A stretch of 64,000 bases of DNA. It comes from Rheum nobile (lineage: Eukaryota; Streptophyta; Magnoliopsida; Caryophyllales; Polygonaceae). The stretch is from the NCBI GenBank assembly GCA_027886185.1, contig WOAB01000595.1, positions 682,001 to 746,000 on the forward strand, in the 5' to 3' direction. The position numbers and the translations under genes are program-made. The notes under the pieces are model-generated. The model was not told the DNA's origin, made no database searches, and saw only the letters and a list, made by a program, of their open reading frames with translations. Positions within the stretch are counted from its first letter, which is position 1; each line of letters starts with the position of its first letter. This document shows positions 9,099 through 20,290 of the stretch, one piece after another.

Positions 9099-11534
9099 TG
9101 TAACACCCCCAAATATATCCTTGAAAGCGTTACCGCCAGTGACCTCAGATTCCACATCCGAAGCCACCCAAGGCTTAACTAGTTTATACAAAACATAAAA
9201 CAACATATATAATATGAAATATCATAACATTGATTTAAACCAACTTCTTGGAATTACATCCATAATCCAAAAACAACAGAACTACAGAGTAGTCTTTAAT
9301 ACAGAACATGTTTAATACAGCGAAAGTCTTTTAAAATAAATAACACAAAAGTCTTAATCGAGCGATCACACGCCTAGGATCTTAACCTGATAAAACTCTT
9401 CAAAATTCTATTTGCCTTCATCGTCGTTTCTAGCCTTCATGGAACAGACGTTTATCTGATGTGCCGTATGAGACGGATGTGACACCAGCCAACCATGCAA
9501 GGGAATATAACCGGTTGGTTAGTCTAATGAAAGACTATGCATGGGTTAAACAGAAAGGTTCTAAGTAGTTGTATTAGGTTAGACCCATCGCTCTCGAATG
9601 AAAGCCGATGACGATAGTAAACCTCAATAGTTCTACTGAAATTATCCAAAGAATAATGATTGAGAGAAGACTCTGAAAGATTGAGTCTTACGGAAACATA
9701 TGAAGAGAAGACTCCAAAAGATTGAGTCTTATCGGAAAGTATGACAATGTTCGGGAACATATAATATTTCCACACAAGCGTTTAAAAGCGACTTGACTAT
9801 TTGGGCCCACGACCAACCTCACTGCGTAATGCGAATTCAGATTTGGAAGGTGGACTTACTCTAATCGAAGCCTAGACGAGTTTCCACGTTGTACTTCTCG
9901 CCCAAGGTTCATTAATTATGTGCATAATCGCACTTGTCTTATTTAATTCCAAAACATATATTTACGTTATAAGCTTTTATAATATCTCCTCACAAGAGAT
10001 AATATCTCCTCACAAGAGATAATATCTCCTCACAAGAGATAATATCTCCTCACAAGAGATGTAGAAGGGAATAAATCCCGAATATCGACACTAGCTGTGT
10101 GCACAAAACCCTGAGTAAGGGTAAGGTCATGACGAAGAATACTAGGGAAAAATCTTCTTAGCACCAGTTATAAAGAAACCACTAGACCTCGCAAGGTATA
10201 TAGTATTCCTACGAATACTCGTTCTAACTAAACAGTTAAAACATATGAGCAATAATCCACATCAATGCCATCGAGGCAAATAACAGATATAATAGCGTTG
10301 TTTCTAGCAATATATACAACCTATTATAATATCTGTATTTCAATCATATATATATATAATAGCGTTGTTTCTAGCAGTATATACAACATATTATAATATT
10401 CCTTTTTAAATCACATACAGTTATCAAAACTGTTACCAGACGAAAACAATATGCATCCCAAATTAATTAACAATTAAACAATTGATAATTAATATCAATA
10501 TGGAATGATAAGCAAGAGCGAACCGCCACTTGCCTTAGATTAGACGAAGCTCAAAGACAACGGGTTTTCGGGTCCGAAACGAGGACAGAACTCGGATTTC
10601 AGATCCCTACGGAACAACCCATAACGAAACCCTAAGTTAGATTCGATAATAAAATATATGAATCTAAGGAAAGACGAACGAAATCGAAAGAACGGAAATC
10701 CCAAACGAGATCACAAAGCCCAAGGCACAACCACGAGTGCCCAGGCACACCGCGGGTGCGGCGGCTTCTACCGCGGGTGAGGCGGCTCTGCCGCGGGTGC
10801 GGTCGTCGGGAACGAAGAACTCCGACGACACGACGGGGAAGAAAACCTCACCGGGGAAGACGACGAGGGCTCGACTCGTGGTGGCTCCGACTTCTGGATT
10901 CCTTGGACTTCCAAAGGACCACCTTGAGAGAACCACCACTTCTAACAAGAGCTCCGGCAAAGAATGAAGCTTTTCCGGCGATAGCTTGAGCTTTCCGGCG
11001 TCAATGGAACAAGAGGAAGAAAGAGAGAGAGAGAGAGAGAGAGCTCGGATTGGGTTCCTTTCTCAGCCTCCAGGTCTTCTCCTTTTATAGGCCAAGCAAG
11101 CATCACCCCAAACCGCCTCGCCCCCGACCGGATGGGACAAGCAGCTCAGGCGGCGCGACGATCGAAGTCGGCGGAGCAGAAGAACAATGATGACACCGTG
11201 GGGTGCGGTGGCCTCACCGCGGATGCGGTGAACCCCCACCTGACCGTCTCAGAAATTGGCCTTTCACCGCGGGTGTGGTCAAGGCCAATTTCTGTGCCTT
11301 TTGTCCGGGAAAATGTATGGGCATGGTTTTTAACCCCAAAATTTATATGTTTGTATCCAAACAAATATTCTAAGTCCAGAAAATACATCGAATGTATTTT
11401 ATACCACTCAAGGAATTATTACGGAGATCAAGGATTTTACAGAAAATCCGAACTCCTCTGAAAATAATACGACTAGTAGTACGGGAGTTGGAAAAATTAC
11501 CAAAATGCCCTTTACTAAAATGAGGGGTATTACA
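9099..11534 (-). repeat. 5' LTR of the Tekay-like element
   Basis: This LTR is 2,436 bp with the same ends as the 909-3282 copy. It is slightly longer, partly because a short TCACAAGAGATAATATCTCC unit near 9980-10060 has more copies here. The TATA box is the complement of 11083-11089. Palindromic ACCGC-GGGT-GCGGT copies lie at 10746-10808 and, more degenerate, at 11202-11280. Scattered substitutions and small indels between the two LTRs show that insertion was not very recent. Confidence 0.92.
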
Positions 11535-11539
11535 CTGTG

Positions 11540-11598
11540 AGCGGATGCTCATGGCTTCCTCCTCCTCAGCTGCAGTCATGGTGGGCAGGGGCGCATCA
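11540..11598 (-). repeat. LTR of element E1, second part
   Basis: This is the end of the E1 LTR after the Tekay insertion, finishing GCGCATCA. It matches 22714-22771 of the second E-family LTR. Bases 11535-11539 (CTGTG) are the right target duplication of the Tekay element. The likely target duplication of E1 itself is 11599-11603 (TGATC); its partner lies outside the window. Confidence 0.8.
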
Positions 11599-11603
11599 TG
11601 ATC

Positions 11604-12349
11604 CTAATAAAAATGTCACTTCTTGAAGTTAACAAGCATTTTTTCCTTTCTTAGAACATATAGGACCATCCTAAGGTGATTAACATGTTCTTGCAAGTTT
11701 TGGCTATAAATTAAGATGTCATCAAAATATACGACCAAAAACTTGCCTAAGAAAGCTCTCAAGATGTGATTCATAAGATGCATGAAAGTGCAAGGAGCGA
11801 TAGTCAAACCAAAGGGCATGACCAACCATTCATACAAACCGTATTTGGTCTTGAAGGCAGTTTTCCATTAGTTTCCTTCCTTCATATGGATTTGATTATA
11901 TCCATTCTTCAAATCTATCTTTGAGAACACACTTGATCCATGGATCTCGTCCAACATGTCATCAAGATGGGAAATTGGATGGCGGTACTTGATGGTGATG
12001 TTATTGATGGCACGACAGTCTACGCACATCCTCCATGTGCCATGCTTTTTTGGCACAAGAATCACCGACACCGCGCATGGGCTTAGGCTTTCACTCATAT
12101 AACCCTTGTCAAGGAGCTCTTGCACTTGTCTTTGGAGTTCCTTAGTCTCAACTGGATTGGCTCTATAAGCAGCCCGGTTTGGCAAGGTAGCTTCGAGTAT
12201 GAAATCGATTTGGTGCTCAATTCTTCTAATGGGTGGCAATCCACTTGGAATATCCTCTTGGAATATGTATTCGAACTCCTGCATAAGATGGGCAATTTTA
12301 GGTGGAAAATTTGCCAATTCTTGGGAAGAGAACATGACATCTTTATAAA
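11604..12349 (-). pseudogene. Reverse transcriptase of chromovirus R (truncated and interrupted)
   Basis: Two minus-strand frames, 12346-11868 and 11837-11616, are separated by one in-frame TAA at 11868-11870. They give GLPPIRRIEHQIDF, CAVSVILVPKKHGTWRMC, VFSKIDLKNGYNQIHM, YEWLVMPFGLTIAP and VVYFDDILIYS, a nearly complete RT finger-palm with catalytic DD. Wording such as EYIFQEDIPSGLPPIR is typical of plant chromoviruses; the exact clade is not resolved. The 3' part of pol is cut off by E1 at 11603. The upstream part continues across the CACTA insertion at 15928. Confidence 0.88.
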
Positions 12350-12367
12350 CACTAGTGTAAAAAATCC

Positions 12368-12786
12368 TTATAGAGGCGGGCCTTTGGACACTTATTGAGG
12401 CGAACACCATTCGCTTCAACTAAGGGGGTTGCAACAAGTAGGGACACTTTTTGAGGCGGGCAATTTACGCCTCTAAAAGGACCTTATTGAGGCGGGCCTC
12501 CGAAGCCCGCCTCAACAAGTCCCTCACTTTGGAGCCAAAATGAGGGACTTGTTGAGGCGGGCTTCGGAGGCCCGCCTCAATAAGTAAACACTTGTTGAGG
12601 CGGGCCTCTATAGACCCGCCTCAACAAGTCAGCGCTATATACTTATAGAGGCGGGCGTATACAAGCCCGCCTCAACAAGTAGACGCTGACTCGGCCGAGT
12701 CAGCATCTATGTACTTATAGATGTGGGCTTGGCCGAGTCAGCATCTATGTACTTATAGAGGCGGACATACAAGTCCGCCTCTATAA
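12368..12786. repeat. Left subterminal repeats of the CACTA element
   Basis: At least ten copies of TTGAGGCGGGC or ATAGAGGCGGGC occur in both orientations. They are often paired as long hairpins such as TTGAGGCGGGC..CCCGCCTCAA at 12492-12520 and 12552-12586. These are presumed protein-binding sites for transposition, by analogy with known CACTA elements. Confidence 0.8.
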
Positions 12787-12960
12787 GTCCCTTCTTTTGC
12801 GCTTCTTTTGGATGTTTTTTGGATTTATGATGCACCATACACACATTGCAGAATAGGTTCCTGATTGTATTCACAGAATAATATACAACAAACAACAAAT
12901 TTCATCAGAGTACAGTCAGGTTCTCAACAACAGTTTACATGACAAGTAAAAACAAGTTCA

Positions 12961-13491
12961 ATCCGATAATAAATACTTCGATGTAAAATACTGTGCCCAT
13001 TGCTCACGAACAACATCCATTTCTTCATAAGTATATGATGTCTTCCTCTTAGGATATAGCTTCATAAAAAACACAGAAATTATTGACAAAAAACGCAAAT
13101 ACTATCAATATATAGTTAGTTAAGTTACATACCTTATCTAGTCGGTCATTAGAGTCATAGAGTCCCGTGATTATATCTAACATGAACTTCATGACATAAT
13201 AGCCACACTCGGTTCCGCCGCTTTGTTGAGCGCACTAATTACACAACATAAGGGGGCTGTCTTAGATACAAGGCCTTTGATTATAAATAAACAAACCTAA
13301 AGCGTATAAAATGCTATATGTACCTCTATATTGCAGACTTTCAACGTCTTACGTTTTCCTATTAATTTCTCGCACTTCCCACCTTGATACTTATACACTT
13401 GAAATGCCCTAGACACCATCTCAGGACAAATGAACCCAATTCGAGAATTTTCAAATGCATATGTGTGATTGTCCAATAAATACCTGCACAT
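12961..13491 (-). CDS. Ulp1-type (C48) cysteine protease gene fragment in the CACTA element
   Basis: Three apparent exons on the minus strand. Exon a (13491 to about 13323) ends GKRKTLKVCNIE before GTACAT. Exon b (13235-13133) reads CAQQSGGTECGYYVMKFM and ends at a GTATGT donor. Exon c (about 13075-12961) gives TSYTYEEMDVVREQWAQYF and a stop. TECGYYVMKFM is the catalytic-cysteine block of the C48 SUMO-protease domains found in many plant CACTA elements, and the Cys is present here. The His/Asp half is missing upstream, where the copia fragment begins. Such genes are thought to be host-derived passengers. Confidence 0.75.
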
Positions 13492-13505
13492 TTAAAGGTA
13501 TTTGA

Positions 13506-14450
13506 TTAAACGATTATGAATGATAATGTAAAAATGATTAAAGAAAAAACGATTAAGAATTCATGCAATTCATTAAACATGTATTTATGCGGGGTAGCAT
13601 GCATAGAGCAACCAGAATCTAAAATCCAGCAATTAGAATCATGTCTAGAATCAAGCATGAGCAACTCACATGAATAAGAAGCACCAGATTCACACACATT
13701 AGTAACATCAGATTTCTGCTCATCATCAGATTTCTTTTTCTTGCAATCTTTAATAAAATGGCCAGCTTTACCACACTTTCTATCCTTAGTATTAGTTTTA
13801 GCCTTTTTTCCAGTTTTGGGTTTCCTATCAACATGCAAGACAGAATTCTCAGGTTTAACATCAACTTTGTTTTCAGTTTTAGTCTTAAACACCTTTAACA
13901 CTTCATTTTTCTGAGTTATAGCCTCATCAATTTTAACAACAGTGATGGTGTCATTACCAAACTGAATCACATCTTTCAGAATGTCAAACTGAGCAGGCAA
14001 GGAATTCAATAACAGAACAGCTTGGTGAGTTTCAGCAATCTTATCATTACACCTTTCCAAATCTTGGGTCATTCTCAGAAATTTATCAAAGTTATCATTC
14101 AAAGTCAGATTCACATCCATCTTAAATGTAAATAATCTGCACATTAATGATATTCTAGAAGGCAAGGATTTAGTCAAGTATAACGCTTCTAAAGCATTCC
14201 ATAAAGTTTTAGTAGTAGTAAACTTTACCACTTGACGAGCCACATCATCCGCAAGCCTTATTATAATTTCTGAGTGGGCTTGCTCATCAAGTTCCATCTT
14301 TCTAGCTGTTGAGGTCTCCGAGAGGTAGTCACCTTTTACAGCTCTATAGCACTTCTCCTTGATGAGTATAGCCTTCATCTTGACTTGCCACATTGCAAAG
14401 TCAGTCGTACCATCAAATGGTGTAATTTTCATCATGTTTTCTGTCATCAC
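13506..14450 (-). pseudogene. Copia gag and protease start (truncated)
   Basis: A 314-residue frame begins MMTENMMKITPFDGTTDF and has the UBN2-type gag of Ty1/copia (WQVKMKAILIKEKC, LWNALEALY, LLNSLPAQFD). A zinc knuckle has lost its first cysteine (only CGKAGHFIKDC remains). The start of the aspartic protease follows (CWILDSGCSMHATP). The rest of pol is absent: the sequence passes directly into the CACTA interior near 13500-13560. Its leader, primer site and LTR start follow at higher coordinates. Confidence 0.88.
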
Positions 14451-14954
14451 CTACCAAACACACAAGTCAGTAAATGAAGCTAGAAAATTGATAACCACAG
14501 ATTAGGACACAAAAGTCCAAGAATCACACACACAGAAATCAGTTCTCAAGAACACAATATCAAGAACCAATCAAGTACAACACCAGAGGTTGCACTTTAA
14601 CACACTTCAGGTTCAAAGAATCAAAAAATCAAGAACTCAAGACAACACAATTCCAAGTTCAAAGAAACACAATTCCAGAACTCAGACAACACAAGACACT
14701 ACAGTTCAGTCCAAATCTGAAAATAGATGCAAGAACACACGAAAAGCAAGATTTCCAGGTTCACAAGATCTAAAAATCAGAATCAAGTAAAGAACTCAGT
14801 ATCACAATTTTCAACAGTGAATACGCAGGAATCAGACAAATGCACAAGAGCAGCGGAAGCTAAACAGGATCGAGCAAGGACAAACCCTAGGAAACTCTTC
14901 TAACCGCAGAAAACACAATTTCCAGATCAGAAAAGCACAAGGAATGCAGTCAAA

Positions 14955-14966
14955 GCTCTGATACCA
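14955..14966 (-). other. Primer-binding site (initiator-Met tRNA) of the copia fragment
   Basis: The minus strand reads TGGTATCAGAGC. It is 3 bases from an LTR-like start TGTGAATC at 14970, in the expected position upstream of the copia gag. Confidence 0.8.
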
Positions 14967-14969
14967 ATC

Positions 14970-15120
14970 TGTGAATCTAATATATCCGATTCAAGCAAAA
15001 TTCAAGCAAAACAGAAATGAAACAAAAACAGAAAGAACACCAAGAATTGGTAACGCGGTTCGGTTACCCTACATCCGCGGGATCTCAAAAAGGGAGATCC
15101 ACCCAATCCACTAAGCATTC
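14970..15120 (-). repeat. Copia 5' LTR (inner part; outer end not resolved)
   Basis: The segment starts TGTGAATCTAATATATCC. It holds a GGTTCGGTTACCC and CCGCGGGATCTC stretch that resembles the internal part of copia LTRs I know. I cannot find its outer end; sequence up to about 15480 could still be LTR or CACTA leader. No second LTR is present. Confidence 0.5.
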
Positions 15121-15504
15121 AAAGCCTTAATCGTTCGTTTACAAGAGCACACTCAAGAGAGCAAAACACCCTAAAGAAATCCGAAGCACACAATAACAAG
15201 GAAGCACAAGAACAAGGATCGAAAGAAAACGCCCATGCGAAGCACCGCATAAATCGTTTCTGCACTCCAACAGATCGCGCCACCGCAAGGGACACCACGA
15301 CGAACACGGCTCCGACGAACACCACTGAGTCGCCACCGGACTTGGAATCGTCACCGCCCTTCGTCTTCCCGAGCTTCTCTTTCCGATCGACTCCCTTCGA
15401 GCACTCTCCCAGCCCAGCCTTCTCCTTTCTCTTTCTCTGAAAACGGCATAAACCTTAGAGGAGAAAATGAAGGCGCACGCAGCTGTTTTTTTTTTTACTA
15501 GGGT

Positions 15505-15910
15505 TGAGCTTATAGAGGCGGGCCTAACACGCCCGCCTCTATAAGTATTACGACTCGGTCGAGTAATGGTCTAATAGAGGCGGGCCTTACATGCCCGCCT
15601 CTATTGGACATACTTGTTGAGGCGGGCTTTAAGAGGCCCGCCTCAACAAGCTTTAATTGAGGCGGGCTACTTGGCCCGCCTCAATTAGTTAGCATTAGAG
15701 GCGGGCCTTACCCTGGCCCGCCTCTAATACTTTAGCGGGAAATGTTTTTTCGGATACTTGTTGAGGCGTATATTAATTTGTCCGCCTCAAAAGATGTTTT
15801 TGAGGCGTATAAATTAATTATCCGCCTCAAAAACCAAAAAAAGTGATTGCCTAAGTCGTTGTTGAGGCGTTTTGAACTATGTACGCCTCTAAAAGGGAGC
15901 CTCAAAAAGT
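15505..15910. repeat. Right subterminal repeats of the CACTA element
   Basis: Inverted GAGGCGGGC/GCCCGCCTC pairs are spaced 6-14 bases, for example at 15511-15546, 15577-15606, 15621-15651 and 15691-15728. They are followed by weaker TTGAGGCGTA/TCCGCCTCAA pairs near the end. They mirror the left block, supporting one element with two functional ends. Confidence 0.8.
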
Positions 15911-16075
15911 GTTTTTTTCCACTAGTGAAACAATTAGAAAGCAAGTAGTACTCCCTTGGATGGTGGTTTCCACTTTTTTGGCCTTAGCCAAAAGCATGTG
16001 TTGAGAGGCTGAATTGTTCTTGCCAATTGAGAGCTTCTTGTTCTTGCTTTTCTCTTCACTTTGCTTGAGAACTCT

Positions 16076-16579
16076 TCATTGCTTTCTAGCTACATGGTCA
16101 ACCATGATCTCGTGAGGAGCCAAAGGGTGGAGGGTGGTCTTATTTCCTCTCAAGTGGAAGGAATACTCATCTGTGACACCTTGGTGAATCAATCCCCTAT
16201 CAAAATTCCATGGTCTTGTCAACAAGAGATGACAAGCCATCATAGGCAACACATCACACACCACCTCATTATTATATCCTCTTATGGCAAACTGAATTTT
16301 GGCTTGTTCTTTTACCTTGAGTGGAGTTGTGGAGTTAAGCCAACGTAGGGTGTATGGTTGATGGTGAGGGGTGGTAGGAAGGTTGAAGCGACTTATAACT
16401 TTTTGATCAATTATTTTACAACATGATCCACCATCTATAATGACACTACAAACCTTACCCTTGATGTGGCATCTTGTATGAAATATGGTCTTGCGTTGAT
16501 TTGGCATACTAGGGCTCTCGGTTGCAATACGGGTCTTCTTGGCCACAAAATAACCACCAACGACAACCTTCACATGCAA
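16076..16579 (-). pseudogene. Protease region of chromovirus R
   Basis: The frame has VIIDGGSCCKIIDQKVI (active site region, DGG where DSG is usual), HHQPYTLRWLN, VVCDVLPMMACHLLLTRPW and TLHPLAPHEI. This is the retropepsin and linker that precede RT in this chromovirus group. The target-site joint with the CACTA element lies at 15928-15930, so protease and RT pieces belong to one element. The DSG to DGG change and upstream stops indicate an inactive copy. Confidence 0.82.
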
Positions 16580-16600
16580 CTCCTCCTCCTGTTCAATAAT

Positions 16601-17960
16601 TTATTCTTCCTCTCTCTCATCTTCAAATTCATAGTTACCTTGGGTATTAAGGCGAACTTGTCTCCTTGTAGGACAATCTTTAGCAAACTGCCCTCGGCCA
16701 AGACACTTAAACCACTTCAAATCTTTTGCACAGACATCACATTCTTTCTTGGGATTTTGTTGAGGTGGTGGAGCTTCTCTTCTTGGCTGAACGTTCTTGG
16801 AGTTATCACTCCTTGGTTCTTGGCACCTTGGTGGAAAACTTGATGTACTAGAAGACATAGCATTCCAAGGCAGAGATTGAGAAGTTCCCTTCCTCTTTTG
16901 GAGGTTGTTATACACGTGATTGGTGAAGTGTAGGACCTCCTCAATATGTGTACCACTCGCAAACCTCTGCATTTCTACATGAGAAGCAAAGTCAATATTC
17001 AAACCACCTATGAATTTTGAAATCACATACCTCTCGGGAAAGCGATTTTTAGATTTGAAAATGAGGGTCTTGAGTTCCTTGTAATACTCATCCGGAGTGC
17101 GATTGCCTTGCTTGATCCTCTCAAGTCTCACTTAAATGCGCTCACCAAACTCTTCGGGAACAAACCTAGCTCGAAGGTCAGTTTTGAGCTCGTCCCAAGT
17201 TTGAATGGCGTGGTAACCTCTATAGGCTATTTACTCCTCCTCTTGACACCATTTATATGCAAAATTAGTGAAGTGAATGGTAGCAATGGCTATTCTTTGA
17301 GCATCATGATAGTTGTAGTAATCAAACACCACCTCTGTCTTGGACTCCCAATCCATTTAGGCTTCCACATCCGAGGAGCCGACAAAGGGTTGAACCGCCA
17401 ACTTCATGCCATGGTGGTGATCTCATCCTTGTGGGCTTTCTAAGTCATCCTCATAGAACCCTCTAGGATCTTATATTTGTTCCCGTGGTGGCTGCATATA
17501 GCGCTCACGAGGTTGCTCCCTTAGTGGAGGATTCTCTTACACATTACGCCAAGGCAAAGGAATAGGACCGGATAGGGACTGATATGGTATATACATGGGT
17601 TTATCATGAGCAGCCCGAGCCCCAAAACCTGCATGGTTAGTGAGCAATGGAGGAATATATGAAAAATGGGAATAAGAATGCTCACCTACTACTTGGTCTT
17701 GACAGGTTGTTGCAACATAAGGAGGTTGTGAAGTGGAAGCCTCCTCATTGATGGACATGCGTGTGAAACTAGTATGCATGGCCCTGGGTTGCTCTTGCTC
17801 TTGGTGAGGGGAAATGGGGGATCTTCTTGGGTTCTACTCGTCCTCACCCAACTGAAGTTTTTCTCAATCTTATCTTACATGGAACGCATGAAAGAAGCTT
17901 GCTCCTCCCGCATTTGAGCAACTTGTTGTTCTCCTTGGATTTTCAAATCTTAAAGCAACA
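16601..17960 (-). pseudogene. Gag region of chromovirus R (several stops)
   Basis: The clearest part is 17131-16601: MRLERIKQGNRTPDEYYKEL, YVISKFIGGL and a degenerate zinc knuckle (KCLGRGQFAKDC, with Gln in place of His and one Cys lost). Sequence up to about 17450 still reads as gag when stops are ignored (DYYNYHDAQRIAIATIHF, YRGYHAIQTWDELKTDLRAR). A heptad-like stretch (GEQQVAQMREEQASFMRSM) lies near 17880-17930. This is the capsid and nucleocapsid precursor of the older element. Confidence 0.75.
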
Positions 17961-18015
17961 CTTCTAGGCTGGAGTTAACCTCATTTTGTTGGTTAACATC
18001 CACTCCCTTGCCCTC

Positions 18016-18210
18016 ACTACTACAAATATGACATATTATCTCATAGCAAAAAAAAACTCGGGCATTCAATTGGCGAGTTATATACCGATTTAAAAAAGTT
18101 GTTGTCAAATATAACACGGACCTTTACTAATTTGGGTTATATAATGGGATGATATAATCAAATAACTCGTATGAGACATGCCCGAGTTATAATACCTTAG
18201 ATATACATCA
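18016..18210. mobile_element. Possible DNA-transposon terminus abutting chromovirus R
   Basis: Gag-like sequence of R stops and is replaced by CACTACTACAAATATGACAT, which resembles a CACTA-type end. Short repeats of CGAGTTAT and CTCGGGCAT follow in both orientations. I did not find a matching opposite end, so the family and extent are uncertain. Confidence 0.35.
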
Positions 18211-18608
18211 CGATAATGGAATCTGGAGTACTTGAACCTAATGTCTATTGACAAGCCCGCACTATTTCATTCACTTATGTCAGCACGGTTCCTCTTCGAT
18301 CGAGCAGTCCTAGCTAATCCATCGATCAACAAACGTGTTCTTCGAGCACCTCTTCTCGCCAAACTGGTCCTCTTTGCCGGCCTCTTCGCAGACCTCTTCG
18401 CCGACCTCCGTTCGCTGGTGTCAACCGGCCGCTTCACCGGTTTTATCCGCTTGCTGGCTCCCGCCCTTCTTTCCCTCAAACCTCGGAGAACATATATGCG
18501 AACTCAACTTCTCAAGTACCATCTTCTTCTTCTTCATCTCTTACCTTGCGTTTATTTACACGTTTACTTTTTAGCGAATAGGCAAAATTGCCTTTCAGCA
18601 CATAGGGT

Positions 18609-18775
18609 CCTCACGTTACGTGTGGACCATATCCACACGTAATGTGGGAAGTGTCTCCACACGTAACATGTGGAGATCATCCACACGTAACGTGTGGATA
18701 TGGCCCACATGTTACGTGTGGAGTTGCCACATGAAGCGGAGAGACTTAACGTGAGGATAATGTCCCCACGTTAAG
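18609..18775. repeat. Cluster of CACACG-TAA-CGTGTG palindromes
   Basis: Five copies at 18611-18722 vary around CCACACGTAACGTGTGGA; the copy at 18681-18698 is a perfect 6-base-arm palindrome with a TAA spacer. A related TTAACGTGAGG/CCCCACGTTAA pair follows to 18775. The same motif occurs at 20481-20546 and in the tandem array at 21051-21194, so these probably belong to the MULE1 region. Confidence 0.8.
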
Positions 18776-19407
18776 TAGACCTCTTTTTTTTATTAAGTAA
18801 CGTTATACGAAGTATTTCGGTCTTCTTCGCTTAGTATCAAGTTTTACAATAAGATTAAAGTTACGATCGTATTGAGTCATTTACATTGCTATGACCATTA
18901 TGCTCTTCCAATGTAAAGTTCTCGATCGAGCTACCCCCATTCAACCTAAAGATAGCGTATGTTTAAAGTTTATGGTTTATATCATGTAATAGTTGTAGTA
19001 TTTATTTGTGTTTTAATGTTGTGTATGAACCATATGATTGTTTCTAAATAGGCATTAGGGGAGGGCTACCCCATTGTGTAGCCCAACTTCTATTAATCTT
19101 TATAAGAATAATACAAAATCATCATCAACCTAGAAGACAATACAAATTGTTCATTATGTTGGTTGACTACAACTACATTTAGCACACAATACAGAAAACA
19201 ATACAAATTGATCATAAACTTAGAAAAAATTAGATAAAAGATATGACATTGCTTTAGCGTTTGAAGAAATTAGGGTAGTCTCTAGTGAACGATCGCTTCA
19301 TATGATATCTCTGGTTTGCTAAATTTGCTTGCTCCCTACAAAGGTTGATAGTACATAAACAACATTACACAAAAGATACGACATTAATCACCTACGATGT
19401 ACATCAT

Positions 19408-19695
19408 TTAGTAGATTGAAGTTATACCTACGAATGTTATCAAGATCTTTAACAAGATTTTGATTTTCCTTAACAAGATCTTGTTTTTCTGCCATTGTTG
19501 TTGAATAACCGCGTGTGCCCTCTCCTCGTACATTGGATCAATCCACTTCCTGAAACGACACCCTACTTCTGGGCATCCCCAATACCTCCTTCCATAGTTC
19601 CACTGCAAATCGTAAGTTCATACAACGGCTTTCAAATTATAGTAGCATATCCTATTTGCGTTTGTTGATGATTTTGATGAAGATGCCATTATTTG
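19408..19695 (-). pseudogene. GRF-type zinc-finger protein fragment
   Basis: The first exon starts near 19687 (MASSSKSSTNANRICYYNLKAVV). A second block at 19608-19408 gives WNYGRRYWGCPEVGCRFRKW and then MYEERAHAVIQQQWQKNKI. GRRYWGC..GCRFRKW is the GRF zinc finger seen in small plant proteins often carried by or derived from transposons. CYYNL suggests one of the usual metal ligands has changed (C-x-C expected). A stop and an AG-like acceptor between the blocks suggest a small intron or a break. No long downstream domain is seen. Confidence 0.6.
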
Positions 19696-20147
19696 TTGTA
19701 GTGTTTGGTTTCCTACAAATATCATAAATCCATTAATATAAAAAAGCAGCGTTATGTATCTTGCCTTTTGTTTCTTTGCTTGTTTAGTTTGCTTTGTTTT
19801 GCTTTTGTTTTGTTGTGGTTGTTTTGTTGTTGTTTTGGTTTGCTGTTGTTTTGTTGTTGCTTGTTCTTCTTGAATTGGTGTATGTAAATAGGACGTTGTG
19901 CCTTTTTCCCAACCATCAATACAATTTAGCATTTGGCTAAAAAAAATCAGCGTTACTAAATCGATGGAAACTGGAAGGAGAATCTTACCCGTCTATCTGT
20001 AGGCGCCGCTTGTGTTGGAATTGTTGTAGTGAACAAACAACCCTAATGCTTCTTATATAGTAAAAAAAAAATAGGCAATGTGTTTGACAGCTAATAACCG
20101 GCTGTATACAGTTGTAGTCACAAGTCTTTTATCATAAACCTCAAAAC

Positions 20148-20290
20148 GCTAAACCCTAAATCCTAAATCCTAAACCATAAATCATAAACCATAAACTATA
20201 AACCATAAACCATAAACGCTAAACCCTAAGCCCTAAACCGTAAACCCTAAACCACAAATCATAAACCCTAAATACAAAACCCTAAAACGT
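20148..20290. repeat. Degenerate telomere-like repeats (CCCTAAA type)
   Basis: Around twenty imperfect units such as AAACCCTAAA, AAATCCTAAA and AAACCATAAA stand head to tail. A shorter, cleaner run is at 20432-20466. These are interstitial plant-telomere-like repeats, not a chromosome end, because elements continue on both sides. Confidence 0.8.

Larger units (their letters stand above)
909..11534 (-). mobile_element. Complete Tekay/Del-like chromovirus LTR retrotransposon, minus strand
   Basis: Two long LTRs (909-3282 and 9099-11534) both run TGTAACACC to GGTATTACA. The 5-base target duplication CTGTG is intact at 904-908 and 11535-11539. The order on the minus strand is 5' LTR, iMet primer site, an upstream acidic reading frame, gag, protease, reverse transcriptase, RNase H, integrase, chromodomain, polypurine tract and 3' LTR. 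That order, and the chromodomain ending the integrase, are typical of the Tekay/Del clade of plant Ty3 elements. Several in-frame stops and at least two frameshifts mean this copy does not encode an intact polyprotein. It landed in the LTR of E1. Confidence 0.95.
12350..15927. mobile_element. CACTA-type DNA transposon inserted in chromovirus R
   Basis: Both ends are the self-complementary octamer CACTAGTG, and the inward sequences are related (GTAAAAAA on the left; GGAAAAAA on the right, read inward). The 3-base target duplication AAA flanks it (12347-12349 and 15928-15930). Subterminal blocks of GAGGCGGGC repeats fill about 430 bp at each end, as expected for the binding region of a CACTA transposition protein. 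The interior has a Ulp1-like protease gene and a copia retrotransposon fragment. I see no intact TnpD/TnpA transposase, so this copy looks non-autonomous. Confidence 0.85.

Noticed and set aside
15119..15354. Small membrane-like proteins on the minus strand near 15.2 kb
   Set aside because: Frames overlap each other, have no family resemblance and fall in copia LTR or CACTA leader sequence.
18232..18642. 136-residue plus-strand frame with L-rich stretches
   Set aside because: No homology I recognise; it overlaps an antisense frame and runs into the palindrome cluster, so it is probably chance.
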